Shown here one piece after another: positions 25,177 through 33,897 of a stretch of 64,000 nt of DNA. Positions within the stretch are counted from its first letter, which is position 1. Every line of letters starts with the position of its first letter. Both the position numbers and the translations under genes were made by a program. The notes beneath the pieces were generated by a model. It was not told the origin of the DNA. It made no database searches and saw only the letters and a list, made by a program, of their open reading frames with translations. Location of the stretch: the NCBI RefSeq assembly GCF_018070465.1, contig NZ_JAGPXT010000001.1, forward strand, positions 186,001 to 250,000, read 5' to 3'. The stretch comes from Micromonospora sp. C95. GTDB lineage: Bacteria > Actinomycetota > Actinomycetes > Mycobacteriales > Micromonosporaceae.

Positions 25177-26231
25177 GGGGTGCTCCTGGTGACGGGTTGG
25201 TCCGGGCCCTCGGGGGTGTGCAAAGTGGGACGGCGCCGGTGGATGGGCAAGCTAGCCAGTCGCGCAGAAAGAGCGGTCAGGCCGCCGGGCAGCAGGTACA
25301 CCGCGGTGACGAACAGGGCGCCGAGGAGCAGGGGCGCGTGGCCGGGCAGCGACGCCCCCACGACGTCGCGCACGGCGAGGACGGCGACCGTGGCGGCGGC
25401 GGCGCCGGGCAGCGAGGTTGCGCCGCCGATGACCACGGCGAGTAGCGCGAGGGCGGCGGTGGTGAAGCCGACATCGGCCGGAGTGATCCACCGGTGGGTG
25501 TGGATGAGCAGGGCCCCGCCGATCCCGGCGAGCGCGCCCGCACCGGTGTGCGCCGTCCACAGGTAGGCGGTGACTTGGTGGCCGCTGGCGCTCGCGCGGG
25601 CCTCGTTGGCGCGTACGGCCGCCAGCAGCGTGCGCCGGTCGCCGTCGAGCAGCGTTATGGCGGCGGCGGTCGCGGCGATCGCCACGGCGGCGGTGTAGAG
25701 GAGCACCGTGCGGTCGGCGGTCAGCGGCGGCAGGCCGGGCAGTAGGCGGGGGGCGGGGATCCCGGCGAGCCCGTCGGTGCCGCCGCTGACCGTGCGCCAC
25801 TGGGCGGCGGTGATCGCGGTCAGTTCCGCGACGGCGAGGCTGAGCATGAGGAACACCGTGGCGCGGTAGCGGACCAGCAACGCGCCGAGAGCCCCGGCGG
25901 TCACGGCTCCCGCCCCGGCCGCCGCCAACAGGTGCAGCAGCGCGAGGTCGGTGCCGGCGAGGGCGAGCCGGGCGGTGGCGTAGGCACCGGCCGCGTACGG
26001 GGCGACCTGGCCGAGCGTCGGCAGTCCCGCGTGGCCGGTGACCACCGCGACGCTGACCGTCAGCACCGCCAGAGGCAGCATCCGCGCGGCGGTGGCGTGC
26101 AGGTACGGATCCGGTGAGACGGCCACAGCGCCCACCACCGCCGCTGCCAGCCCGAATGCCGACCACGGTTGCGCGCGTCGTGCCAGCGCGCGCACCACCG
26201 TCGCCGAGATGTGATGCTGTGGACCGCTCAT
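25173..26231 (-). CDS. Liv-type ABC permease (LivM-like)
   Basis: 352 residues, polytopic, with around ten hydrophobic segments. They begin at residues 22-60 and end with the region VLAVRDVVGASLPGHAPLLLGALFVTAVYLLPGGL. The cytoplasmic coupling loop carries the AVRANEARASASGHQVTAYL motif characteristic of LivM, followed by GALAGIGGALL and HTHRWITPADVGF. Length fits the family. Overlaps with LivG (downstream) and LivH (upstream) are both four bases. Ligand specificity of the importer is not readable from the permeases. Confidence 0.85.
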   Translation of the reverse strand: MSGPQHHISATVVRALARRAQPWSAFGLAAAVVGAVAVSPDPYLHATAARMLPLAVLTVSVAVVTGHAGLPTLGQVAPYAAGAYATARLALAGTDLALLHLLAAAGAGAVTAGALGALLVRYRATVFLMLSLAVAELTAITAAQWRTVSGGTDGLAGIPAPRLLPGLPPLTADRTVLLYTAAVAIAATAAAITLLDGDRRTLLAAVRANEARASASGHQVTAYLWTAHTGAGALAGIGGALLIHTHRWITPADVGFTTAALALLAVVIGGATSLPGAAAATVAVLAVRDVVGASLPGHAPLLLGALFVTAVYLLPGGLTALSARLASLPIHRRRPTLHTPEGPDQPVTRSTP

Positions 26232-27097
26232 GCCGACGCCCCTGCGGGGAGGCTGGTCCGACGGGCCAGGAGCACCACGGCCATGGCCCCGATCAGCAGG
26301 TACGGGGCGAGCGCCGGGAAGGACGTCACGCCGACGGTCTGCACGACGCCCACGGCGAGGGCGGCGGTGAGCGCGCCGGGCACGGAGCCGAGGCCACCGC
26401 AGACCACGATGATCAGCGACAGCAGCAGCGCGGTGTCGGCGGTGTGCGGGCCGACGCCGAGGATCGGCGTGGTCAACGCGCCGGCCAGGCCGGCGAGTGC
26501 ACCGGCGGCGACCAGGACTGCCGCGTCCACCAGTCGGGGGTTCACACCGATGCCGGCAACCATGGCCCGGTCGTCGACCGTGGCGCGGATCAGCCGCCCG
26601 GCGCGGGTGCGGTGCAGCACCACGTAGCCGGCGGCGACGACCGCGACAGCGACGCCCAGCACGGCGAGCCGGTCGACTGGATACCGGTGCCCGGCAATCC
26701 GGACGGTCGCCTCCAACACCTCAGGCAGGCGAGGTCGCAGGGTGTCGGAGCCGTAAGCGGCGGTGAGCAGGTCGGCGCCGACGAGCGCGACACCGAAGGT
26801 GAGCAGCGCCTGGTCGAGGTGCCCCCGACCTTGCAGTGCGGCGGTCGCGGCGGCGAGCACCCCACCGCCGGCGGCACCCACACCAGCCGCCAGTGCGACC
26901 GCGGCGGCGAGGCTTGGCCATGTCCCCGAGCTGGTGGCGGCGGCGACGTAGCCACCGGCGGCGATCAGGGTGCCGTGCGCGAGGTTGAGCACACCCCCGG
27001 CGCCGAACGCGACGGTCAACCCCGCGGCGGCGATGGCCAGGAGCAGCCCGTAGGCGACGCCGTCGACGGCGGGTATCAGGTAGGCGTCCACGCGCAC
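26228..27097 (-). CDS. Liv-type ABC permease (LivH-like)
   Basis: 289 residues from the GTG at 27097, which has AAGGGGG four to five bases upstream. The frame runs farther up but only through antisense-like sequence. Eight or so hydrophobic helices are seen, and family motifs include VDGVAYGLLLAIAAAGLTVAFG, GVLNLAHGTLIAAGGYVA (the NLAHG signature) and RAMVAGIGVNPRLVDAAV. CGGLGSVPGALTAALAVGVVQT near the C-terminus is also diagnostic. It is the partner of LivM in the membrane and is coupled to it by an ATGA overlap. Confidence 0.85.
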   Translation of the reverse strand: MRVDAYLIPAVDGVAYGLLLAIAAAGLTVAFGAGGVLNLAHGTLIAAGGYVAAATSSGTWPSLAAAVALAAGVGAAGGGVLAAATAALQGRGHLDQALLTFGVALVGADLLTAAYGSDTLRPRLPEVLEATVRIAGHRYPVDRLAVLGVAVAVVAAGYVVLHRTRAGRLIRATVDDRAMVAGIGVNPRLVDAAVLVAAGALAGLAGALTTPILGVGPHTADTALLLSLIIVVCGGLGSVPGALTAALAVGVVQTVGVTSFPALAPYLLIGAMAVVLLARRTSLPAGASA

Positions 27098-27126
27098 TGC
27101 ACCCCCTTCTCGTGTGCTTGGTGTGG

Positions 27127-28341
27127 TCAGCTGGCGGGCAGGGTGGTGAGGTCCTGCACCAGGACGTTGGACAGCACCGGGCCGTCGTTGCGGACCTCGC
27201 GCAGGTACCACCGCTGCACCGGGCGGTGCTCTGTGGGGTCGAACTGCCAGTCCCCACGCGGGGAGACGACCCGCCCGACCTGCCCGATCGCGGCGTTGAG
27301 CTTCTCCCCGCTCACCTCGCCGTTCACGGCGGTCAGCGCCCGGTCGAGGACGGCGGCGGCGTCGTAGGAGGCCATCGCGAAGGTCGTCGGCTGGCCCGGG
27401 TGGCCGGCGGCGGACCAGGCGGCGACGAAGTCCTGGTTGGCCTGGTTGGCGAGGGTGGGGCTGTAGTTGAGGACGTTGCGGATGCCGGTTGCCGCTGATC
27501 CTTGCGCGGTGAGCACGGATCCTTCGGTCAGGAAGCCGGCGGCGTAGAGCGGGACGTCGGCAAGGTCGGACTGTGCGTACTGCTTGACGAACGCCACCGC
27601 CGCGGCCCCGGCGTAGAAGGTGTAGACGGCCTTCGGTCTGGTCTCGGCGGCCTTGTTCAGGTACGGCAGGAAGTTCTCCGTCGCCGGGAACGGCGTGAAC
27701 AGCGTCTTCCCGTCGGGGTTGGCGAGTTTCCCGCCGAGGCGGGTGAAGGTGTCGGTGAAACCCCGTAGTTCGTCGTATCCGCCCTGGTAGTCCGGGCCGA
27801 TCGCGTACACCTGACCGTCACCGACCTGCGCCCTGACGTACTCGGCGATGGCGATGCCCGGCTCGTCGGAGTTGTAGGAGGTGTGCCAGGTGTAGGCCAG
27901 GTCGCGAGGCTTGCCGCCGACCGGCGCGAACGCCGGCCGCGCATTCGCGCCAAGCAGGGGGACCTTCCGCTGCGTGGTGAGGGTCTGCACCTTGTCGACC
28001 GTCGCGCCGCCAACCAGCCCGGTCAGGGCGACTACCTGGTCGCGTTCGAGGAGCTTCTGCGCGGCGGGGACGGCCGTGGCGGGGCCGTCGCCCTCGTCGG
28101 CCACGACCAGGTCGACCTTTCGGCCTCCGAGTTTGCCGTCGTGTGTGTCGAGGTAGAGGCGGAAGCCCCGCTGCATGTCCTCGCCGACGGCGGCGTAGGT
28201 GCCCGACAGGGAGACCAGCAGCCCCACCCGGACCGAGCCAGAGTCGGTGGCGGTGCTGGTACACGCGGCGCCGGTCAGCAAAAGACCGGCCGCGGTCAGG
28301 GCGGCGAGTCGACGTCGCAGGTGTGGCCGGGGATCAGACAT
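27127..28341 (-). CDS. ABC importer substrate-binding lipoprotein (LivK/Peripla_BP_6-like)
   Basis: 404 residues. The signal peptide has an RRRLAAL basic region and a lipobox LTGAAC (cleavage before Cys27), so it is a membrane-anchored lipoprotein. The mature part matches type I periplasmic-binding proteins: VRVGLLVSLSGTYAAVGEDMQRGFRLYLD, VVADEGDGPATAVPAAQKLLERDQVVALTG, and YDAAAVLDRALTAVNGEVSG. It captures an amino-acid-like, amide or related small ligand for the permease complex encoded downstream. It starts 47 bases after the small GTPase gene, so signalling and import genes share a transcript. Confidence 0.88.
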   Translation of the reverse strand: MSDPRPHLRRRLAALTAAGLLLTGAACTSTATDSGSVRVGLLVSLSGTYAAVGEDMQRGFRLYLDTHDGKLGGRKVDLVVADEGDGPATAVPAAQKLLERDQVVALTGLVGGATVDKVQTLTTQRKVPLLGANARPAFAPVGGKPRDLAYTWHTSYNSDEPGIAIAEYVRAQVGDGQVYAIGPDYQGGYDELRGFTDTFTRLGGKLANPDGKTLFTPFPATENFLPYLNKAAETRPKAVYTFYAGAAAVAFVKQYAQSDLADVPLYAAGFLTEGSVLTAQGSAATGIRNVLNYSPTLANQANQDFVAAWSAAGHPGQPTTFAMASYDAAAVLDRALTAVNGEVSGEKLNAAIGQVGRVVSPRGDWQFDPTEHRPVQRWYLREVRNDGPVLSNVLVQDLTTLPAS

Positions 28342-28388
28342 CGAAGATGCTCCTTCGTCAGGGGTGATGCGTTGGGTTCCGCGGGTGC

Positions 28389-28985
28389 TCAGGGCTGAGC
28401 GACCGCCGAGCGGGGCGTGGTCTGGGTGATGACGTGCTCGATGAGGGCGATGAGCAGCCGGCGGACGCTGTCGCGGTCGCGGGCGTCGATGTCGACGATC
28501 GGCACGTTCGCGGCCAGGGCGAGGGCTTCACGGATGGCCGAGGCGGGGTAGGAGCGGGCACCGGGGAACTGGTTGACCGCGACGACGTAGGGCAGCCGGA
28601 CGTTGTCGACGTAGTCGAGGTGCCGGAACGAGTCCTGCAGCCGGCGGGTGTCGACCAGGACCACCGAACCAGCAGCGCCGCGCACGATCGCGTCCCACAT
28701 AAACCAAAAGCGGTGCTGGCCCGGGGTGCCGTAGACGTAGACGGTGACGCCGTCGACGTCGAGGCGGCCGAAGTCCATCGCCACCGTGGTGGTCGTCTTC
28801 GCTGGCGTGTGGGACGTGTCGTCGGCGTTGCCGGCGGACATACGTGCCTCGGTGGTGACCGGTGCGATGTCGGAGACCGCGCCGACGAGGGTGGTCTTCC
28901 CGACGCCGAACGGCCCGGTGAGCACGATCTTCAGGCTCGGCGGCCCACCGGCGGGTCGCCGGACGGTGAGGGCGGGTGCGGTCAT
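28389..28985 (-). CDS. Conservon small GTPase (CvnD-like ATP/GTP-binding protein)
   Basis: 198 residues. P-loop GPFGVGKTTLVGAVSDI (about 24-40), switch region with TTTTVAMDFGRL, G3 VYGTPGQHRFWFMWD, G4 replaced by AVNQFPG, and a C-terminal ARDRDSVRRLLIALIEHVI helix. This is the MglA-like CvnD GTPase of actinobacterial conservons, which cycles on the inner membrane face with a Roadblock GAP partner. The gene overlaps cvnB by 4 bases. The usual DUF742 gene (cvnC) is missing between the two. Confidence 0.88.
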   Translation of the reverse strand: MTAPALTVRRPAGGPPSLKIVLTGPFGVGKTTLVGAVSDIAPVTTEARMSAGNADDTSHTPAKTTTTVAMDFGRLDVDGVTVYVYGTPGQHRFWFMWDAIVRGAAGSVVLVDTRRLQDSFRHLDYVDNVRLPYVVAVNQFPGARSYPASAIREALALAANVPIVDIDARDRDSVRRLLIALIEHVITQTTPRSAVAQP

Positions 28986-29392
28986 CGCCGGCCGGCCGCC
29001 GCGGTGGAGAGTGTGCCGGCGAAGGCGGGGGTGAGCTGGTCGCCGGCCTGCTCGGCGAAACGGCCGAGTTCCTCGGTGACGAACGCGAGGTCGGCATCGC
29101 GGGTGGCCAGGGTCAGCAGCGACGCGCCGGTGCTCACTGCCACCAGAATCAGGAATCCGTGCGCCAGCTCGGTCAGGTTGCCCCGCACCCCGCCCGCGGA
29201 CAGGTCGCGGGCGGCGCCGTTGAGCAGGCTGTTCATTCCGGCCGCCACCGCGGCGAGGCGCTCGGCGGCGTCCCGGTTGAGCCCGTCGGTCCAGGCCAGC
29301 AGGAGCCCGTCGGCCGACACGGCCACGGCGCGGCTGATCCCCGGCACGCGGGCGACGAGGTTGGTGTTCAGCAGGTAACTCAGATCGCTCAT
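28982..29392 (-). CDS. Roadblock/LC7 domain protein (CvnB-like)
   Basis: 136 residues forming a single Roadblock/LC7 domain. VPGISRAVAVSADGLLLAWTDGLNRDAAERLAAVAAGMNSL is the typical first half, and HGFLILVAVSTGASLLTLATRDADLAFVTEEL the second. Roadblock proteins dimerise and regulate the partner small GTPase (CvnD) or bind the sensor kinase. It lies between the histidine kinase and the GTPase with 4-base overlaps on both sides. The C-terminal extension is Ala/Thr-rich. Confidence 0.88.
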   Translation of the reverse strand: MSDLSYLLNTNLVARVPGISRAVAVSADGLLLAWTDGLNRDAAERLAAVAAGMNSLLNGAARDLSAGGVRGNLTELAHGFLILVAVSTGASLLTLATRDADLAFVTEELGRFAEQAGDQLTPAFAGTLSTAAAGRR

Positions 29393-31773
29393 GACTGGCC
29401 CTTCGACTGGGGAAAGCGGCGTTCAAGGCCGCGCTGGTAGGCCCCCGCCGTACGGGCCAGGCCATCCATCGAGCGGACCGGCGCGTCGGCAGCGGGTAGG
29501 GGCGGAGGTGTGAACGCGGACATGGGCTGCCGCTTCGGCAGGCCGTTGGCCGTGGTGGCGTCCTGTCCGGGTAGCCCGCGCGCAGGGGTGGAGGGCATGT
29601 GCACCGGGGCGCCCTCGACGAACCACGCCGGCGCCAGCAGGTGTCGGGCTGTCTCGTCGTAGGCCGGCGTCGACTCCGACTCGGTCGCCCGGCGGGGCGC
29701 CGGAATCACCGGCAGCGCCTGGGTAGGGCCGTCCGCCGCGCTCGGGGTGGACGACCGGCGCCGGGTGGGCAGCGCGGCCGAGCCGCCGCGCCCGGCCGGT
29801 GCCGCCGTGGGCGCGGGCAGGGTCAGGGTGGACGCGGGCGTGCCGCCGGGAGCACGTCGGCCGGCGATCGGGCCGGTGGGCAGCGCGGCCGGCTCGGGAA
29901 CGCTGATCAGGAGCTTGGCGGCGGGGATCTCGACTTCCCCGACCGTGCCATGCGGCTGTCCCGGCAGCAGCCGCACACGCAGCCCATGTGCTGAGGCCAG
30001 CAGCGCGACGGTGGCCAGGCCTTGGCGCCGGATGTGCTCCACCTCGATCATCGGCGCGGGTTCGGCCAGCTCGGCGTTGAGCCGGGCCAGCAGGTCCGGC
30101 TTGATGCCGGACCCGGTGTCGGTGACCTGGATGATCACCCGGTTGCCCAGCAGATGCCCGGTGACCGACGCGTCGCCGGGGCTGTAGCGGGTCGCGTTGT
30201 CCAGCAGCGACGCCAACAGATGGACCAGGTCGTCGATCATTGGTGGCGGCACCAGCACCCGCTCGTCGATCACCCCGAGCCGCACCCGCCGGTACTCCTG
30301 GATCCGGCCCTGCGCCGCCTGCGCCACCGTCACCAGCTCCGCCGGCTGCGGGTGCACCGCCCCCAACGACCGTCCCGACAGCACCAACAGGCTCTGTGTG
30401 GCGTGCAGCAACTGTGCGGCGAGACTGTCCACCGCGAAGAACGTCGCCAGGGTCGCGGCGTCCTTCTCGTCCCGCTCGGCCATGTCCAACTCGCGCAGCA
30501 GCCGGTGCGTCATCCCCTGACACCGCCGCCCCACCGCCTCCACCGCACCGGCGGCCACCCGCCGCTGCCGCGCCAGATCCGTCGAGATCCGGTAGGTGTT
30601 CAACGCCAGCGTGTCGAACGCGGCGGCCACCTCGTCCACCTCGTCCCGCGCCGCTCCGGGTGCCAGCGCGGAAGGCGGCGGCGGGACCGACGCCGGGTCG
30701 GCAGGATCCGCCGCGTCGACCCGGCGGACCAGGTCCGGCAGGTCCCGTTCCGCGACCCGGGTCACCGCGTTACGCACCCGCCGCAGCCGCCGCGCCAACG
30801 CCCGACCCTGCCGCCACGCCAGCACCGCGGCGGCCACGGTCAGCGCCACGGCGACCGCCGACAGCACACCCGTGGTCATCCACTGCTGTCGGCGTTGCCG
30901 CCCCACCTCGGCGGCGATGTCCGCGTCGACGCGGGTCTGCACCTCGTGCAGCCGGTCGCGCCGCTCACTACTGGCCGCAGCCCACCGGGACGCGTTCACC
31001 CGTAACCGCTGACCCACCTGAGTGCGGGCGACCTCGTCGTCGAGACGCTGCGCCACGAGGACCTGCGGCCCGGACAGCGCCTGGTCCAGCCACGACCGCC
31101 ACCGCGCCGACGACCGCTGCGACACCGCCAGCAACGCCTCGTCGTACCCGGCACGGGTCGCGGCCAGCTCCCGCTGCACCGCCTGCGACACCACGGCGCC
31201 GTTGCCGGCGGCTACCGCTGCCTGTTGGATACCCGCGTACTGCCCAGCCTGCGACAACGCCGCCGCCACCCGCAACTGGTCGGCCACCGCGCCGTCCGCA
31301 CCTCCGACCTGACCCACGGTCTCCCGCACCGCCAGACCCTGCGCGAGCACCGCCCGATACCGCACCAGCACCGCCGTCAACGACGCCGACCGCGCCTTGA
31401 CCTGCTCTCGGAACACCGGCAGCAACCGCAGCTGCTCATCGAACGGCCCCGCCAAACGGCTGACCGAGTCCGAAGCAGCGAGCTCACCGCGGCGCTGCCG
31501 GTAGGCGTCCACCGCCCGGTCGGATGCCGTGACCTGCTCGAGATAACCGTTGAGGCCGCCCGCCGGATCACCGACCAGCCCGCCGGCGACCTGCCGCTCC
31601 CGGTCGAGTTCGTGCAGCACCTCACCCACCGCGGCCGACACCGCCACCAGCGACTGCAGGCGGTCGGCGCTGCGCGCCTGACGGCTCGTCGATGCCACAC
31701 CCCATGAGGCGAAGACCAGAGTCGCCGCCAATGGGATGAGCAGCAGGAGCGCAAGCCTCCGAGCGACAGGCAC
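29389..31773 (-). CDS. Conservon sensor histidine kinase (CvnA-like)
   Basis: 794 residues; GTG start 31773. TM1 is at about residues 7-24, followed by a large extracellular helical sensor region (nitrate/nitrite-sensing type, about 40-290). TM2 lies at about 300-320 (MTTGVLSAVAVALTVAAAVLAW), then a HAMP segment, a degenerate dimerisation region without an obvious phospho-accepting H-box, and a HATPase domain. The latter has LLASLLDNATRYSPGD (N-box), VTDTGSGI (G1) and GLATVALLASAHGL. The C-terminal 200 residues are disordered and Pro/Thr-rich. It heads the long leftward operon that also encodes a GTPase, an importer, a secreted protein and a methyltransferase. Confidence 0.88.
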   Translation of the reverse strand: MPVARRLALLLLIPLAATLVFASWGVASTSRQARSADRLQSLVAVSAAVGEVLHELDRERQVAGGLVGDPAGGLNGYLEQVTASDRAVDAYRQRRGELAASDSVSRLAGPFDEQLRLLPVFREQVKARSASLTAVLVRYRAVLAQGLAVRETVGQVGGADGAVADQLRVAAALSQAGQYAGIQQAAVAAGNGAVVSQAVQRELAATRAGYDEALLAVSQRSSARWRSWLDQALSGPQVLVAQRLDDEVARTQVGQRLRVNASRWAAASSERRDRLHEVQTRVDADIAAEVGRQRRQQWMTTGVLSAVAVALTVAAAVLAWRQGRALARRLRRVRNAVTRVAERDLPDLVRRVDAADPADPASVPPPPSALAPGAARDEVDEVAAAFDTLALNTYRISTDLARQRRVAAGAVEAVGRRCQGMTHRLLRELDMAERDEKDAATLATFFAVDSLAAQLLHATQSLLVLSGRSLGAVHPQPAELVTVAQAAQGRIQEYRRVRLGVIDERVLVPPPMIDDLVHLLASLLDNATRYSPGDASVTGHLLGNRVIIQVTDTGSGIKPDLLARLNAELAEPAPMIEVEHIRRQGLATVALLASAHGLRVRLLPGQPHGTVGEVEIPAAKLLISVPEPAALPTGPIAGRRAPGGTPASTLTLPAPTAAPAGRGGSAALPTRRRSSTPSAADGPTQALPVIPAPRRATESESTPAYDETARHLLAPAWFVEGAPVHMPSTPARGLPGQDATTANGLPKRQPMSAFTPPPLPAADAPVRSMDGLARTAGAYQRGLERRFPQSKGQS

Positions 31774-31923
31774 AGCAGTCCTTCCCGCAGTCCGGCGAAT
31801 TGGCGCGGTCGTCCGCGCTACGGTCTTGCTCTGCGACGGGCCGGGGCATAACCCAGGCGTCGTAGGCGACGAGAGTGACTAAAGGCGAAGACCGTCGATG
31901 TCGGTAAGGCTCGCCGTGCACGT

Positions 31924-31940
31924 CTGACAATCCGCCGACA
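31924..31940 (-). promoter_or_regulatory. Site A: 11-bp-spaced tandem TGTCGG/TGTCAG
   Basis: On the minus strand TGTCGGCGGATTGTCAG: two half-sites TGTCGG and TGTCAG start 11 bp apart, one helical turn. It lies 151 bases upstream of the histidine kinase start (31773). It closely matches site E (TGTCGGTGGATTGTCAT at 41611). Confidence 0.55.
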
Positions 31941-32056
31941 ATCCGCCCTTACTCGATGGCGGCCAGCGCGCCTGGGATGGCCGGCGAACATCGCCTACCG
32001 ACGCGCTGCACCGCGGCTTGACCCCGTCGAGGCCGCCCAATGTCCGGGCCGGTCAA

Positions 32057-32073
32057 TGTCGGAGCTTTGTCAG
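32057..32073 (+). promoter_or_regulatory. Site B: 11-bp-spaced tandem TGTCGG/TGTCAG
   Basis: TGTCGGAGCTTTGTCAG on the plus strand, starting 169 bases before the ATG at 32226. It is embedded in a stretch (CAATGTCGGAGCTTTGTC) nearly identical to site C at 39379, including bases outside the half-sites. Confidence 0.6.
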
Positions 32074-32225
32074 AGGTCAGGGCATCGGGTTATCGACATC
32101 CGCGCACGCGGCCGTTAATGGGGGCATCACCGTGAGCGCCAGCGGCGCGGACAGCGGTGACGGGCGATCCGGCCGCCGGCTGGTTCGCCTGCCTGTGCCC
32201 AACGCTCCCGTAGGAGGGATGTGCC

Positions 32226-32837
32226 ATGGCCCCACGAACCATGCCCGAACCGGCTGAGGTCGGTCGCCGAGCCGCCGAGATCCTCGACCTGATCACACGC
32301 CACTCGTCGTCCGAGCGGCTCCGCAGCTCGTCGATGAAGTACTCCAGCTGCTGGGCGACATTCACCGGGTACCCAGCGATCAGCCGCTGGTCCCTGGACC
32401 GGGACGCCGGCCCGCTGCTGACCGAAGCGATGCGGGTCCTCGCGCTCAAGGCCGCGGTGTTCGAGCTCACCGGCGGCGACGAGCAAGCCGCGGAGCTGCT
32501 CGTGCCGGCGCCGGTCGACGAGATGATCCACGCCGTGCTCGCCCAGTTCACCCTGATGTCCCGGATGCAGCGCGACCTCGGGGTCACCTTCCCGCACGCC
32601 ACGGAGTTGGAGGAGTTCACCTACACCCGTGGCTGCCTGACCGACGCGTACTACGCCGCCGCCGGCTGGGGGCCGCAGCCGCTGCGGTACTGGCTGGACT
32701 CCGCCGAGGTGACCCGTCGGCTGGATCAGCTCAACGCCCACTACCAGGCGGCGGGCCTCGGACGTGACGGACGCAGCCACGACTTCGACTTCGACCGACC
32801 GGACCCGGCGACCGCGCCGGTCGGGGTCAGCGGTTAG
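32226..32837 (+). CDS. Hypothetical protein, GRDP/DUF1399-like motif
   Basis: 203 residues; ATG 32226 with AGGAGG seven bases upstream. There is no export signal. The middle contains VPAPVDEMIHAVLAQFTLMSRMQRDLG followed by FPHATE. This recalls the VDxxWHxFxLxTxxYxxFC...HHxP motif of glycine-rich-domain/DUF1399-like proteins found in actinomycetes; the resemblance is weak. It is preceded by site B of the shared TGTCRG repeat, so it probably belongs to the same regulon as the XRE and biosynthetic genes. Its 3' end overlaps the convergent gene 32827-33273 by 11 bases. Confidence 0.6.
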   Translation: MAPRTMPEPAEVGRRAAEILDLITRHSSSERLRSSSMKYSSCWATFTGYPAISRWSLDRDAGPLLTEAMRVLALKAAVFELTGGDEQAAELLVPAPVDEMIHAVLAQFTLMSRMQRDLGVTFPHATELEEFTYTRGCLTDAYYAAAGWGPQPLRYWLDSAEVTRRLDQLNAHYQAAGLGRDGRSHDFDFDRPDPATAPVGVSG

Positions 32838-33273
32838 CCAGCTCCACCGACAGCACCCGCCGCATCGCTGCCACCACCTGCTTCGGCTCGAACCTCTCTG
32901 CGGCGAGGCGCTCGGCGCGGGCGACGGCACCGAAGATCTGCTCTTCCGGGGCGTCGCGCAGCACGGCGACGAGCCAGCCTTCCAGATCCACCAGCTCGGC
33001 AGGCAACACCAGGGAGGCGGGCGTCGGCGCCGGTCGTGGGGTCTGGTCGGGGACAGGTTCGCCGCGTGAGGCGTATCGGCCCGGTGGCAGTCCGACCCGG
33101 TACGGGTGCACACACACCGCGACGCCTTCGGTGGTGACTCGCCATCCGATGTCCGGGTTGTAGGCGAACTCGGGTCCGGGCCGATCGACGACGTCGAACT
33201 GGCCCGGCCCGAGCTGCTGGGCGGGACACACCACGCACGTCTGCTCACACCACTGCGGTAGCGGCCCGGACAT
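32827..33273 (-). CDS. Hypothetical protein with N-terminal cysteine cluster
   Basis: 148 residues (ATG 33273). The N-terminus contains CEQTCVVCPAQQLGPGQFDVV (three cysteines, possible metal site). A small beta-rich domain follows (EFAYNPDIGWRVTTEGVAVCVHPYRVG), then a C-terminal helical region (EPKQVVAAMRRVLSVELANR). I do not recognise the family. It is divergent from the HD-domain operon with only 36 bases between the two start codons, and its 3' end overlaps the convergent gene at 32226-32837. Nothing shows a function. Confidence 0.55.
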   Translation of the reverse strand: MSGPLPQWCEQTCVVCPAQQLGPGQFDVVDRPGPEFAYNPDIGWRVTTEGVAVCVHPYRVGLPPGRYASRGEPVPDQTPRPAPTPASLVLPAELVDLEGWLVAVLRDAPEEQIFGAVARAERLAAERFEPKQVVAAMRRVLSVELANR

Positions 33274-33309
33274 GGCGCCGATGCTACGGCAACCAGGAGG
33301 TATCAGGCC

Positions 33310-33897
33310 ATGACCGTCTTATCCCCTCCCCGGGCCGCCACCGTCGACCGCGCCCTACGCGACGCCCAGCGCTGGTGCGCCGGACACACCATCGACGACC
33401 GCCCCGCACTGGCCCACGCCGTCCGGGTCGCCGTGACCATCGGCGAGCATGTACCGCACCCGGACCCGGATCTGATAGCCGCAGCGCTGCTGCACGACAC
33501 TCCCGACTTCGCGCCCCGCACACCGGACATCTACCAGTTCCTCGCCGCCACCTACGGCCCGCAGGTACCGCGGATCATCGCCGCCCTGCAGGCCGAGCAC
33601 CAGGCCCTCGACATGCCGAACCCGCCGATCCGCGTCGACGACCTGCCGGTATTGCTGGCGTCGACCGCCGACAAGATCGTCGCGCTGACATCGCTGCTGC
33701 GACGGGCACATGCCAGCGGCAACGTCACCGACTTCCTCAGCACGCGCCCGGCGCTGCTCACGCTGCTACCGCACTTCCGGGCCTTTCACCAGGCAGCCCA
33801 CCCCCGGCTGCCGGCGGGGATGTCGGCCCGCCTCGACACCGCGCTGGCACTGCTCGAGCGAGCCGCCACCACCATCCAGACGGCGAGCACAACGTGA
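33310..33897 (+). CDS. HD-domain phosphohydrolase-like protein
   Basis: 195 residues; ATG 33310 with AGGAGG nine bases upstream. An HD signature AALLHDTPDF (about 57-66) follows an earlier conserved His (LAHAVRVAV) and precedes LLASTADKIVALTSLLRRA. The pattern is that of RelA/SpoT-type and MESH-like HD proteins that cleave nucleotide phosphates; the second Asp of HD and the D of ADK are kept. Codon 4 is TTA (33319-33321), very rare in such genomes and read by the bldA tRNA. As first gene of the operon it may impose developmental control. Its stop overlaps the next start (GTGA). Confidence 0.75.
   Translation: MTVLSPPRAATVDRALRDAQRWCAGHTIDDRPALAHAVRVAVTIGEHVPHPDPDLIAAALLHDTPDFAPRTPDIYQFLAATYGPQVPRIIAALQAEHQALDMPNPPIRVDDLPVLLASTADKIVALTSLLRRAHASGNVTDFLSTRPALLTLLPHFRAFHQAAHPRLPAGMSARLDTALALLERAATTIQTASTT

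Larger units (their letters stand above)
31774..32225. other. Divergent regulatory region of 452 bases
   Basis: No gene is seen. It separates the leftward histidine-kinase operon from the rightward gene at 32226 and holds two copies of the 11-bp-spaced TGTCRG repeat: site A on the minus strand (31924-31940) and site B on the plus strand (32057-32073). Each is about 150 bases upstream of the start codon it faces. Confidence 0.5.

Noticed and set aside
30240..31400. Pro/Arg/Ala-rich 386-codon frame opposite the histidine kinase
   Set aside because: Low-complexity shadow of the high-GC kinase gene; no ribosome site or domain.
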